Of a stretch of DNA of 64,000 nt, positions 45,098 through 56,112 are shown piece after piece; the first letter of the stretch is position 1; the number at the start of each line of letters is the position of its first letter. The notes beneath the pieces are model-generated. The model had not been told where the DNA came from. It made no database searches and saw only the letters and a program-made list of their open reading frames with translations. Both the position numbers and the translations under genes were made by a program. The DNA comes from Unio delphinus (lineage: Eukaryota; Mollusca; Bivalvia; Unionida; Unionidae), in contig JAQISU010000169.1 of NCBI GenBank assembly GCA_029339505.1, positions 4,084,001 through 4,148,000 on the forward strand, written 5' to 3'.

Positions 45098-45187
<90 letters not shown>
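45098..45187. repeat. (TA)n tract, left of the LTR element
   Basis: About 45 units; continues as the (TA)n at 52359-52424, so the retrotransposon inserted within one tract. Confidence 0.95.
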
Positions 45188-45192
<5 letters not shown>

Positions 45193-46335
45193 TGGGGCTG
45201 CCGGTTATCAATGTGTTATTATTACAATATCGCACAAGCCCTGGTCAGAGGTATTACACAACTTAGAAAAACAACACTCGAACCGCCTCCCTCTAATTAT
45301 CGTTATCTAGGAGATGATCTATACGGTGTAATGTGCCAGGTTAATGGATATGGTAATCTGAGATGGTACTTTGAACAAGACAACACACGAGCCCCCATAA
45401 AGATAAAATATGAATTTAATTAAAATACAATTAAAAGAAGAATGACCCTGTGAATTACAATTTCTTTCTTTCTGAATACACTTAGTTCAGAAATACATAA
45501 ACTGAAGCTTTAAAATAATGGATACATTCATAAAAATCCAAACACCAATAAAAATAAATGAAGTTAGCCGTTAATACTGAGAGTAAATTTCATCATGGAA
45601 TCGAATGTTCATAAAACATTGGACTGTTGGATGATTCAAAATGACCTTGTTCGTCGACTGGATCTTTTTTTTTCTTCTGCGTTCGTCTTGACTTGCTTGC
45701 CCTTTTGTTGTAAGCAGGATTACACAACTCTGTCTTCCAACTTCTTTTCCCGTCTCTGAATTTCGACTTCCTCACTATTCCTTCAAACAAACTATTTTTT
45801 TTGTGTGTTTTGGCGTGCTTCTGCCGTTTGATTTCCGGCGGACTTTCCTGAGCTTATTATTACGAAGGCACTGCTGTAAAATTACCCCCGGAGTCTTCTC
45901 CTATGTTGGAAGTAATAAATGCTGACCGTCTCTTGCAGAGGTCTTCCTAGACTAATTCAAACTCATTGACTCAGAGAATATATTCCCCAATTCTAGGTTT
46001 CGACCCAACCCTCTTTCCTATACATTTGACCAATCGGCATAAATGCTATCCTTGCGGACCTTTTGAAAACCGTCTATCAAGATGCCAAAAATGCCACTTA
46101 GGATCGAAATGTCACCTTATCATTTGTTTCCAATCACTCTGACAGCTCTACGTGCGGAATCACCTAATTTTAAGCGTGTCAAACACTCAGTCCGCTTTCA
46201 CTCTAAATATTGTAACAGTCTGACCGAGGTAAACCAACATTATTTCCGTTCAAACTCTACTCCAAGACAGTTGATTGTCAGCTAGCCTACGAATTAATTA
46301 CTGGATTTCACTGACGAAAAATTTGGCACTTGACA
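45188..46335 (-). repeat. 3' LTR
   Basis: 1,148 bp, TG...CA ends, direct repeat of 51211-52358 with scattered substitutions. Confidence 0.95.
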
Positions 46336-46348
46336 TTACCCCCTTTCT
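46336..46348 (-). promoter_or_regulatory. Polypurine tract
   Basis: AGAAAGGGGGTAA on the coding strand directly before the 3' LTR; primes plus-strand synthesis in LTR elements. Confidence 0.75.
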
Positions 46349-46406
46349 AAGAGAAAAATCGGTATTTTTACTCTCCCAAATTTTTCGGTGAATTATACTG
46401 CTCCCG

Positions 46407-46967
46407 TTACATGTCCTTAGGTGACCTATTCACTTCAGCCATTCCTAACCGACTCAAACAATCCGCTCCCACATTATCCCTACCTTTGATGTACCGCACC
46501 TGAATCTGATACTGTTGTAGAAACAGCGACCATCTCATCAATCGACCGTTAGTTAATTTCGCCTGGGCCAAATAAGCCAGTGGTTGATGATCTGTTTCTA
46601 AAGTAAACTTCCTACCATACAGATACCGTTGGAACTTAGTTATTCCAAATATAATCGCCAAACATTCTTTCTCCGACACTGAATAGTTAATTTCCGCCTT
46701 TGACAGTTTCCTACTCCCATACGCAACTGGGAATAAGCTTCCCTCGTGTTCTTGCAGTAACACTGCACCTAAACCTCTATCACAAGCATCTGTCCTCAAA
46801 ACAAAATCCCGTGTCACGTCAGGCAACTTAACTATGGCGTCTGACGTCAGTCTGTCTTTTAGTGTCTGAAATGCGCGTTCACATGCGTCTGTCCATACTA
46901 CTTTGGTCGGCGCTTTTTTCCGAGTCAAGTCAGTCAATGGACTTGCAATAGCACTAAAATTTGCCAC
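46407..46967 (-). CDS. pol: RNase H region of pol
   Basis: Ty3-type connection and RNase H: WTDACERAFQTLK, VLRTDACDRGLGAVL (catalytic Asp), YSVSEKECLAIIFG (Glu) and LETDHQPLAYL (Asp), ending with RWSLFLQQYQIQVRYIKGRDN. A one-base shift near 46965 separates it from RT; joined they form one RT-RNase H unit. Whether the shift is a natural slippage or a lesion cannot be decided here. Follows RT and reaches to about 70 bases before the polypurine tract. Confidence 0.88.
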   Translation of the reverse strand: MANFSAIASPLTDLTRKKAPTKVVWTDACERAFQTLKDRLTSDAIVKLPDVTRDFVLRTDACDRGLGAVLLQEHEGSLFPVAYGSRKLSKAEINYSVSEKECLAIIFGITKFQRYLYGRKFTLETDHQPLAYLAQAKLTNGRLMRWSLFLQQYQIQVRYIKGRDNVGADCLSRLGMAEVNRSPKDM

Positions 46968-47794
46968 ATATCTCCTATAGTCCCTGCCAAACCTAGAAAA
47001 GATCTAACTTCAGTCTTAGTAGTCGGTCGTAATGCGTCCCTAAGTTCTTCGACCTTTGAACTCTCTGGTTTTAACGTGTCCTCGCTGAGGGTATGTCCTA
47101 GGTAGTCTAATTGTCTGAACCCTATATGGCACTTCGATGGTCGTGCGGTCAGTCCGGTTTGTCGTAGTCGTTCTAAGACGTTTTTCAGCAAAAGTATGTG
47201 TTCTTCCCATGTAGCTGTAGCTAATAGAAGATCGTCCATGAAGTTGGAAACTCCCATCCCCCGGAATGGTTCAAGGAATTTCCGCATCATACGGGTGAAG
47301 ACACTGGGCGCATTCTGCACCCCGAATGGCATGACCACCCACTGGTAAGTCCCATCTGGAGTTGCAAAGGCGAGTTTTGCTCTGTCTTCACTACAGACTG
47401 GAATTTGCCAGTATCCTTTGGACAGATCAATCTTAGAAAAATATTTAGCATGGGTTACTCCTGCGAAAATAGACTCAGGGTCAGGTAAAAGTTCTACCTT
47501 GAATTCTGTAATTCGGTTTAACTTTCGGTAGTCGACACAAAATCTGTGTGTCCCATCCTTCTTCTGGACCAGCACAACAGGACAGCTATACGCCGACTCG
47601 CTTGGTTCGATAATACCCAAGTCTAACATAGTTTCAACTTCCTTACGGACCGCTTCTAACTTCGCGTACGGCAACGGATATGGTCTTAACTTTACTGGGT
47701 TCTCGTCCAGCAGCTTCAAAGAGAACTCCTCCAGCTCTGTCCTCCCCGGTCTCTCTGTTAAGACGTTCGAATATTCTTGAAGTACCGACTCCAC
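46934..47794 (-). CDS. pol: Reverse transcriptase region of pol
   Basis: Ty3/Gypsy-like RT: RFCVDYRKLNRIT, FSKIDLSKGYWQIP (motif A), VMPFGVQNAPSVFTRMM (motif B), NFMDDLLLAT (motif C, FMDD), and LDYLGHTLSEDTL. The ORF starts 48 bases after the gag-pro-int stop in another frame, so expression needs frameshift, re-initiation or a separate message. The RT follows the integrase in the element, opposite to ordinary Gypsy elements. Confidence 0.92.
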   Translation of the reverse strand: MESVLQEYSNVLTERPGRTELEEFSLKLLDENPVKLRPYPLPYAKLEAVRKEVETMLDLGIIEPSESAYSCPVVLVQKKDGTHRFCVDYRKLNRITEFKVELLPDPESIFAGVTHAKYFSKIDLSKGYWQIPVCSEDRAKLAFATPDGTYQWVVMPFGVQNAPSVFTRMMRKFLEPFRGMGVSNFMDDLLLATATWEEHILLLKNVLERLRQTGLTARPSKCHIGFRQLDYLGHTLSEDTLKPESSKVEELRDALRPTTKTEVRSFLGLAGTIGDMWQILVLLQVH

Positions 47795-47842
47795 CTCTTT
47801 ACGTTGGTCTGACGTTAACGTAACGTCAAGTGTGACGTCGAC

Positions 47843-50713
47843 TTAGGTTTCCTCCCTCGTCAACGGACAACTAGGGAGTACTTCCGCCTGCCCTGCGTTG
47901 TCGTCGGATTCTTCCGTCACGACGGTAGCCACCACGAACTCCGTGGGTGGTTCTCGCACACGGTACCGCTTCAAAAGATTCACGTGGAAGAACTTATCCT
48001 TATCCCCTACTCGGATACGGTAGTTTTGTCCACCTTTCTTCTCTGTTACAACAAATGGCCCCCTCCATGAGACTTGCAGCTTGTTGTGCTCCAATGGCAA
48101 CAACAACAACACCTTGTCACCCACCTCAAAGTGACGTTCCTTCGCCCTTTTGTTGTAATACTTGGCTTGACGTCCCCTTGCATCGCAGAGATTTTCTTGA
48201 GCCAATTTACAAACTTCTTCCAGTTTGTTACGCAAGTCGACAACATATTGGTATATTGTACGCACTTCTTCGGATGCTTGCTCATCCGTCCATAACTGTT
48301 TCAAGACAGCCATGGGTCCCCTTACCGTCCGCCCATAAACTAATTCAAAAGGTGAAAACCCCAAACTTGCCTGCGGTACTTCACGATACGCGAACAGTAT
48401 CGCCGGAAGGTATCGATCCCAATCCCTAGGTCGACCTTCACATAGCTTCTTTAAAGCCTGTTTCAATGTCCCATTGAAACGTTCTACCAACCCATTACAC
48501 TGCGGGTGGTACGGGGTAGTCGTCAGGTGTCTAATGGAGAGTAATCTATTTACCTCTTCCATCACCTGTCTCACGAACTGCGTCCCTTTGTCGGTCAGTA
48601 TCTCGTCTGGAACTCCGACTCTCGACCACACCCCTAACAAGGCCTCAGCCACCGTGACTGAGTCAATGTTCTTCAAGGCCACTGCCTCCGGGTACCGGGG
48701 AGCGTAATCTACGACCGTTAATATATACCGATTTCCACTTTCCGCCGCCGGCTTAATCGGACCTACTAAATCCATCGCCACTCTCGAGAAAGGTTCATCT
48801 ATTAGTGGGGTGGTTCCTAGTGGCACTGGGCGATGGGAGGTTTTCGGTGCCACTCGCTGACACTTGTCACATGACAAACAAAACCTCCTCACATTCCCAT
48901 GCACACCTGGCCAATAAAACTCCCTCACCAACCTATCTCTGGTCTTCGCAACGCCCATGTGGCTTCCGAGAAGACCCTCATGTGCTAACCTAAGCACTTC
49001 GTCGCGCTTCCCTACGGGTACCACAACTTGTTTAAACGTATCGACCCCTTTCTTGGCGTACCGATACAAAATACCGCGTTTTGTCGCGAACTTAACCTCG
49101 CCGTCTGGCAATTTCCGTACGGACCCGTCCGTCGCGTACCTACGTACCTTGTCAAGAGACACATCTTCCTTTTGAAGCTTCTCTAACTCACCAGGTACCA
49201 AAATGTCTATGGGCAAAGTCACGGATCTTAGCGGCTTCGACCCTGACCTTCGCTTCATAGCCCTCGTTTCCACTGACCCGACATGTATAGGGTTACACGT
49301 CATAGGGTTAGGTTGGGGCAACACATACCTACACCCTAATATTACGTCATGAGACAGTCCCGATAAAAACGCTGCTTGAATTCGCCCTTTTACATATGGC
49401 GAATCAAGGTCTATGCTAACGACCGGAAGCGAACCCTTCGTCCTGTTAGCAAACTGTACTTCTACCGTCTCACCTGTATAATCTCCAGGTTTAATGTATC
49501 TACGGTCTACCAAGGCCGGGTAGCTACAGCCGGTGTCATACAGCACCGTGGCTTCCTCACCATTTACCGTAGCTCTTGCTACATTCGTAGACTCCACTGT
49601 TTTCCCTTTCTTAACAGTATTCGGAGTTACCGAATTAACCGTTGTCGGACGATACTTCCGACAGTCCTTGACAACATGGCCTGGTTTATTACAGCCATAA
49701 CATACTAGCTCACCCCTTCTACCTGAGGTATCCCTATCTACCCCTTGAGTCTTTCCCGACCCAAGGAAATGTACTTGGCTGGGATTTCCGTCCCCTGGCC
49801 TCCCACCATTTTGACCATTTCGTCTCTGGGTTGCCACCTCAGTGGTCTTTCTAAGCTCACCGATTCCAGGTCGGTCCCTACCGTTCCAAGTAGTTGGACG
49901 CGCATGCGCGCTCTCATAGCGCTCGGCCATTACGCTTATCTCATCCAAAGTTGAGAATTCGCGCTCCGCCAAAAACACAATTAAATCTTTTCTGTAGGTA
50001 CTTAACACGTGTTCCTTTAAAATCTCTTCGCGAATACCTTCGTACGTTAACGCGGTGGCAGACATTTTTATCCATTTGTCAAAAATCACGCGCACTCGAC
50101 TGTGAAATTGCGCGTGTGTTAAGGTAGCCCTTTTTGACGATTCCCTAAAAAGTTTCCGGAACGTTTCCGCTGACAACTCATAGTGGCGAAGTAAAGCTTT
50201 CTTCAGAGTGTCATAATTGTCTATCTCGGCTGTGGTCATGTTGTGGTACACATCTTTCGCCGCCCCCTGCAAAATGGCTGAAATGTTGATGGCCCACTGG
50301 TCCTTAGGTATTTGGTGGACCAGGGCCAACTTTTCAAACTGCGTCAAAAAGTTGTCAATTATTTCCTCCTTGTCATTAAACATCGGCATGGTTAACTGTA
50401 TGGGTCGTCTGTCTTCCACGCGACTACTCGGGGTGTCCGGACGTACGTTCGATTCTTCACCCCTCCTGAACTCGGCTTCGAGCCTTAGTCCCTCCATGGC
50501 TAACTCATGCTCTCGTTCTCTCGCCTTCTCTTCCGCCTGTAGTCGGGCTAGTTCCATTTCTTTCTGTTTCTCTCGTTCCCTTTCTCTGGCTTTTTCTTCC
50601 TTATGTTCTTTCAAACTTCTTTCCATAAATTCAGTTAGCTTGTCTCCGTCGTACCCAAGTTCGTCTTTGCCAATGGATTTAAATTCCTTTAGTAACTGTC
50701 TGTCTGTCGCCAT
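47843..50713 (-). CDS. gag-pol: Gag-protease-integrase polyprotein, 956 aa
   Basis: Open throughout. Residues 1-110: a charged coiled coil rich in Arg-Glu (AREREREKQKE). 110-290: capsid-like helices (FLTQFEKLALVHQIPKDQW, RKLFRESSKRATLTHAQF). About 345: zinc knuckle CYGCNKPGHVVKDC. About 394: retropepsin DTGCSYPALVD. 575-640: integrase zinc region (AHEGLLGSHMGVAKT, SCDKCQ). Catalytic Asp near 648 (VAMDLVGPI) and 708 (TDKGTQF), and Glu near 743 (NGLVERFNGT). About 886: a GPF module (SWRGPFVVTEKKGGQNYRI). So integrase is in the same ORF as gag, before RT, as described for Gmr1-type Gypsy elements. Confidence 0.92.
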   Translation of the reverse strand: MATDRQLLKEFKSIGKDELGYDGDKLTEFMERSLKEHKEEKAREREREKQKEMELARLQAEEKAREREHELAMEGLRLEAEFRRGEESNVRPDTPSSRVEDRRPIQLTMPMFNDKEEIIDNFLTQFEKLALVHQIPKDQWAINISAILQGAAKDVYHNMTTAEIDNYDTLKKALLRHYELSAETFRKLFRESSKRATLTHAQFHSRVRVIFDKWIKMSATALTYEGIREEILKEHVLSTYRKDLIVFLAEREFSTLDEISVMAERYESAHARPTTWNGRDRPGIGELRKTTEVATQRRNGQNGGRPGDGNPSQVHFLGSGKTQGVDRDTSGRRGELVCYGCNKPGHVVKDCRKYRPTTVNSVTPNTVKKGKTVESTNVARATVNGEEATVLYDTGCSYPALVDRRYIKPGDYTGETVEVQFANRTKGSLPVVSIDLDSPYVKGRIQAAFLSGLSHDVILGCRYVLPQPNPMTCNPIHVGSVETRAMKRRSGSKPLRSVTLPIDILVPGELEKLQKEDVSLDKVRRYATDGSVRKLPDGEVKFATKRGILYRYAKKGVDTFKQVVVPVGKRDEVLRLAHEGLLGSHMGVAKTRDRLVREFYWPGVHGNVRRFCLSCDKCQRVAPKTSHRPVPLGTTPLIDEPFSRVAMDLVGPIKPAAESGNRYILTVVDYAPRYPEAVALKNIDSVTVAEALLGVWSRVGVPDEILTDKGTQFVRQVMEEVNRLLSIRHLTTTPYHPQCNGLVERFNGTLKQALKKLCEGRPRDWDRYLPAILFAYREVPQASLGFSPFELVYGRTVRGPMAVLKQLWTDEQASEEVRTIYQYVVDLRNKLEEVCKLAQENLCDARGRQAKYYNKRAKERHFEVGDKVLLLLPLEHNKLQVSWRGPFVVTEKKGGQNYRIRVGDKDKFFHVNLLKRYRVREPPTEFVVATVVTEESDDNAGQAEVLPSCPLTREET

Positions 50714-51182
50714 TACGTATGTTTTGTCTTTCCTTTTTCTCTAGAACTATGTCCTTAACTGACCTACAATCAGGAATTCTTCCAACGAAAATAGTTTGAC
50801 CTAAAGTAACCTTATCTGCAGCGAGATGGACAGGTCAAATCAGTCACAATTAATTAACCAGACGAAATTGCAGTACCACACGCTCCGCGCAGCAGGACCC
50901 TGTTAGCAAAACGTGATTAACTGCTGTCCAGAATACAGTACAGCCCAAATTGGCTCTTGTCTCAAGAGACTATTTAGGTAGTGCCGCTATAACGCTCTAT
51001 GGTAATTTCACACAGAAGGTATAAGTCTCAAATTCTACAAACCACTTTTAACGTAAACAATTTGCATGCAAGTATACAAAATAGCAGACAATGTTTGATT
51101 CACTCGATTCCTACTTAATAATAATAACAAATTTATGCCTTTGTTCAAAATACGCTCAGATTACTTCAATCACAATGAAAAC

Positions 51183-51207
51183 TTCAAATCCCGGGACGAG
51201 CAACCCA
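51183..51207 (-). promoter_or_regulatory. Primer-binding site, tRNA-Pro-like
   Basis: Coding strand TGGGTTGCTCGTCC then CGGGATTTGAA, three bases after the 5' LTR. It matches the complement of a tRNA-Pro 3' end (TGG, GCTCGTCC, GGGATTTGAA) with two mismatches and one extra base. Confidence 0.65.
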
Positions 51208-51210
51208 CTT

Positions 51211-52355
51211 TGTACTGGGGCTGCCGGTTATCAATGTGCTATTATTACAATATCGCACAAGCCCTGGTCAGGGGTATTGCACAACTTGGAAAAACAACAC
51301 TCGAACTGCCTCCCTCTAATTATCGTTATCTAGGAGATGATCTCTATGGTGTAATGTGCCCGGTTAATGGATATGGTAATCTGAGATGGTACTTTGAACA
51401 AGACAACACACGAGCCCCCATAAAGATAAAATATGAATTTAATTAAAATACAATTAAAAGAAGAATGACCCTGTGAATTACAATTTCTTTCTTTCTGAAT
51501 ACACTTAGTTCAGAAATACATAAACTGAAGCTTTAAAATAATGGATACATTCATAAAAATCCAAACACCAATAAAAATAAATGAAGTTAGCCGTTAATAC
51601 TGAGAGTAAATTTCATCATGGAATCGAATGTTCATAAAACATTGGACTGTTGGATGATTCAAACTGACCTTGTTCGTCGACTGGATCTTTTCTTTTTCTT
51701 CTGCGTTCGTTTTGACTTGCTTGCCCTTTTGTTGTAAGCAGGATTACACAACTCTGTCTTCCAACTTCTTTTCCCGTCTCTGAATTTCGACTTCCTCACT
51801 ATTTCTTCAAACAAACTATTTTTCCTTGTGTTTTGGCGTGCTTCTGCCGTTTGATTTCCGGCGGACTTTCCTGAGCTTATTATTACGAAGGCACTGCTGT
51901 AAAATTACCCCCGGAGTCTTCTCCTATGTTGGAAGTAATAAATGCTGACCGTCTCTTGCAGAGGTCTTCCTAGACTAATTCAAACTCATTGACTCAGAGA
52001 ATATATTCCCCAATTCTAGGTTTCGACCCAACCCTCTTTCCTATACATTTGACCAATCGGCATAAATGCTATCCTTGCGAACCTTTTGAAAACCGTCTAT
52101 CAAGATGCCAAAAATGCCACTTTGGATCGAAATGTCACCTTATCATTTGTTTCCAATCACTCTGACAGCTCTACGTGCGGAATCACCTAATTTTAAGCGT
52201 GTCAAACACTCAGTCCGCTTTCACTCTAAATATTGTAACAGTCTGACCGAGGTAAACTAACATTCTTTCCGTTCAAACTCTACTCCAAGACAGTTGATTG
52301 TCAGCTAGCCTACGAATTAATTACTGGATTTCACTGACGAAAAATTTGGCACTTG

Positions 52356-52358
<3 letters not shown>
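51211..52358 (-). repeat. 5' LTR
   Basis: 1,148 bp, the partner of 45188-46335. Substitutions and small indels balance out to the same length. Confidence 0.95.

Positions 52359-52424
<66 letters not shown>
52359..52424. repeat. (TA)n tract, right of the LTR element
   Basis: Continuation of the tract at 45098-45187. Confidence 0.95.
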
Positions 52425-52428
<4 letters not shown>

Positions 52429-52859
52429 CATATATTACCAAGGTGCATATATATCCGGATGACGATTGTATCAAACAATTAACCTCTAACTGGTTCATTT
52501 GGTTTGTGCAAACTTGAAAGTTATGGCTTAAAATGAGAAGGACCAAATAGATTTTCCCTTTCTTTCAAAATTCGATTGAGTAATGTGCAGCTAATTGACA
52601 TGCATATACGATATTAACGCTCCCATCCATCTCTAGTGTGAGTAAATACTGTCAAACCCACTCCAAAATGTTGCCAACAATACAGGAAGAAAGAATGGTC
52701 CACATTTCAGTGAGGATATACATATGTATATGTTTTGTCTGTGTCGCGCTGGTATCTGATGACTATCCCATTATCATAGTTATGGAAGGCGCCAGTATGG
52801 ATAGCAGAGAGCGTCTTGAAGAGGGCTGGCACAAAACATAGCCTTGTTTGACTCCATAT

Positions 52860-53480
52860 GACTAAGAATAGTTTAGATTACTCACAGTCGTCCATGATGA
52901 GAGCGAGCATGTCATTATGATATCAACGAACAATTATTACAACGATGAATTTCTCTGTGCTACCAAATTTTGATATGACCTTCCCGATACCCAAATGACT
53001 ACTTGTGTCAAAGGTTTCGTGAGGTCAACGAAAGTCATGTACAGTGTTGCTGCTGGAATTTCTCTTTCAGTCTTTAGTTGACCAGCTGTAGACAAGAAGT
53101 TTACGATATTTTGTCCTTTCCCGAAACCACGCTGACTCTCCGGCAGGAGCCTAAGATCAATGTGAATCACAAGGCAATTCAGCAGAATTCTAAGCCTGGG
53201 TTTTGCCGGTTATTGATGGCAATGTGATGCTGCAGGATTGCATGCTGTCTTTTCACAGGTAGTAGACGAACGCGTGCACCCTTGTGGTCCTGAGGTATAT
53301 CTCTTTGAACATATATTGACTGGAAAAGTTCAGTCCATTTATGAGCCATGCCTGAGCCTCCTGTCTTGTAGACTTTTGCTGGTACAGCATCTGCTCCAGG
53401 TGGTTTGCTACTTGCCAGCAGGCTATTGCTTTCTCGTGTTCAGTCTACACATGGGATGCTGCCGAAACCTTTGATATTTT
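52860..53480 (-). pseudogene. LINE RT fragment
   Basis: The minus strand reads LRLLPESQRGFGKGQNIVNF, TLYMTFVDLTKPLTQV (degenerate F.DL.KAFD motif). Upstream frames are broken. Typical fingers/palm of a non-LTR RT; not functional. Confidence 0.72.
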
Positions 53481-53875
53481 TCCATGGCAATTGAACGGTA
53501 TGTCCTTCTGATTTTCAGTTTGTATTGCAAAACTTCTGTTTTCTTTAATGTCATGTTTTTAACAAAGCATCGTTATTCACTCTAATGTCGGCATATGTGT
53601 TATCCTTACATCCGCATGCTAACAAATACATGAAATGCATTGGCATGCACCTCTTTTTTATCATTATATTAAATTACATTGGCATCTTTGGGGAATACAG
53701 CCGTTCAGGTATAATCCGAGCATTTTCCTTCGCAGTTCTTGTGACGCACTTGATGACATAGTAAAATATGTTCATCAAGCATATAGCTATTACGTTCAAA
53801 ACTAGTGTAGGATAGAAATAAAACAAGACACTGGGCATTATACTCCCTTTGAAATGATAGACTTCTCCAAACTTT

Positions 53876-53879
<4 letters not shown>

Positions 53880-53934
<55 letters not shown>
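53880..53934. repeat. (CT)n microsatellite
   Basis: About 27 units, no gene nearby. Confidence 0.95.
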
Positions 53935-53938
<4 letters not shown>

Positions 53939-54599
53939 ATTGCAGAACCTCTCAGATAATTACCATGTCTGAATACTGAATACCATGGTTGACGGAATCC
54001 AGTATATTGGGAGAATGCTTTGTAAACACTTATGTACGTTATGGCCACTGAATTACTGAATGTTAAATTTTCTCAAAGACTACATCCAAACAAGGACCTA
54101 TAATTGTGTTGCTTTTTTATTTCTATCAAAATTAATGGAGTTTTGTCATTGGCATATATTTAAAACATTTAGATTAAGCTTCAGAGGTTTCAGTTTTACC
54201 ACGTATTCCTTACTGATTATTACACCTGGTGGGGGATGTTGGGTCATTAATTTAATGTTATTTATAATAGTTTACTTAATCTGTACATATATGTTATTAC
54301 GTTCAAATATTTACAGCTGATACAAGATTTAAGATTCAGGGGTGATTCTGTTACATTAATTACGGCTCCATAGCAACTCCAATTTATGTTGGCGACCCAA
54401 GATGGGTTGTTTTCTTTTTTTTAAAATATCCCAATCAAAAGTTAGAAAAAAAGAAAATTATGCTTGCAATGACTTTTGCCTTGTTCATTCATATTTATGA
54501 CATGTTACCGGATCAAAGTAGTAACTTTACCTTTCGGCTTACCTTAGGTGACCTTATTCATGTAAAAACTTGCTAGTGATTGTTCTTATTGCATTTTAG

Positions 54600-54763
54600 G
54601 TGTAATAAGTGTTATGTACAATGTCGAAGAGCTGACAAGCTTCTCAATTTTGAGCAGAGAAGCGAAAGTGTAAAAGAAGAGCCTGCTCACCGTCATTTTC
54701 CAGTTACCGAGAGAGTCCATTTTCACTGCAGGGGTGGCTCTATGACTTACACGTGCGCAGAAG
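54600..54763 (+). other. Possible isolated exon, Cys-rich
   Basis: Flanked by a polypyrimidine-poor TTTTAG acceptor and a GTAAAC donor. The frame reads CNKCYVQC at the start and VHFHCRGGSMTYTCAEG at the end, the latter recalling the end of a sushi/CCP module. No partner exon recognised. Low confidence; could be chance. Confidence 0.3.
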
Positions 54764-55184
54764 GTAAACACTGTCTTCTGCATTCAATGTCTTAATTCTA
54801 ATATATTTTTTAAACAAAAAGGTGTGAAAAGTATGCACAGTAACACAGTAAGTTGTAATTGTAACTGCAATTTGAGAAAATGTTTATGCTTATATATATT
54901 CAGAATAAACTTAACATCTTAAATGTGATATTTTAAAATCTAGTTCTAAGGCATTTCTTGTTAGGAAGGTAAGAGTATAAAGCTTTTCAAGTGAGAAATA
55001 ATGAGTTACTTCTTGTACCTACATTGCATCAAATAATGTATATCGTTTACTGACAAAGGTTAGAATTTTACTGCCATACTATCTAAGAATGAGTGAACTA
55101 TGGCTAAACTATGTTTGGCAGTTGCATGAAGGAATAAAAGGGTTAAAAGATTAAACTCTCAAATTTGATGAGTGATAATGCATA

Positions 55185-55540
55185 CTGGTTATGACAGATA
55201 AAAACATATTGTGTCTTGAATTGCATACACTGGTTATGACAGATAAAAACATTGTGTCTTGAATTGCTTAAACTGGTTATGACAGATAAGAACATATTGT
55301 GTCTTGAATTGCTTAAACTGGTTATGACAAATAAAAACATTGTGTCTTGAATTGCTTAATCTGGTTATGACAGATAAAAACATATTGTCTTGATTTGCTT
55401 AAACTGGTTATGACAGATAAGAACATATTGTGTCTTGAATTGCTTAAACTGGTTATGACAGATGAAAACATGTGTCTTGAATTGCTTAAACTGGTTATGA
55501 CAGAAAAAAAAAACATTGTGTCTTGAATTGCTTAAACAAA
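55185..55540. repeat. Minisatellite, about 45 bp unit, eight copies
   Basis: Unit contains ACTGGTTATGACAGATAA and TTGTGTCTTGAATTGCTTAA; small indels between copies. Confidence 0.9.
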
Positions 55541-55861
55541 GAGAGACCAGAGATTTATCTGCCAAATTATGATTGGGGTCACATGGTCAGGCTTGAAACG
55601 CTAAATGTCTTTTTTGATGACTTCAAATTGAATGAATCATGCTCAGTTATGACATTCTATTTCACAGCATAAATTTATATGGTTTTAAATAAATATATGT
55701 ATACATTTATTGGCTGCAAGTCATCAGCAGTTGTTCTTAAAAGGAAACATTTATAGTATAACTACAACATCAACTATTATACTACAACAAAAAGCAACTT
55801 CAAAGTTTGGTTTAGACTATTCATAAACCCTTGTGACATTTTTAAAACTGCTTGCTTTATA

Positions 55862-56112
55862 GGGACCCCAAGTGGCAGAGTGTCTAAAGTGCTGTCCGTT
55901 ACAGACCACTGCCATCTCACCTCTGTCTGCGTGTGTTCGAGTCTAAGGTTCGGCAAATGTAGTTATGTGAGAAAGCTTGCCAGTAGCTTCTCGTGGGTCA
56001 GTGGTTCTTTCCGGGGTTTGTCCGGTTTCTTACTCCACCATTAATATTGGCCGCCATGTATAGCCTATATTGTGCTGAAAAATGGCCTGAAACCATAAAA
56101 ACAAAACAAACA
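55862..56112 (+). mobile_element. tRNA-derived SINE with mollusc-type body
   Basis: Head GTGGCAGAGTGTCTAAAGTG (A-box-like) and GTGTTCGAGTC (B box), then CTCGTGGGTCAGTGGTTCTT and a GGTTTCTTACTCCACCA ... GGCCGCCATGTAT body, ending in (AAAC)n. The GGCCGCC...GGCCTGAAACC region is like the conserved central part of SINEs common in molluscs (from memory, not searched). Confidence 0.8.

Larger units (their letters stand above)
45188..52358 (-). mobile_element. Complete Ty3/Gypsy-like LTR retrotransposon, INT before RT
   Basis: Two 1,148 bp LTRs in direct orientation, beginning TGTCAAGTGCC and ending CCAGTACA on the coding strand, with roughly 20 differences by eye. Next to the 5' LTR is a primer site resembling the complement of tRNA-Pro; before the 3' LTR is a polypurine tract. 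The coding order on the minus strand is gag, zinc knuckle, protease, integrase, then RT and RNase H. Target duplication is masked by the surrounding (TA)n. Confidence 0.93.

Noticed and set aside
49745..50744. Several plus-strand frames opposite gag
   Set aside because: Shadows of the 956-codon polyprotein on the minus strand.
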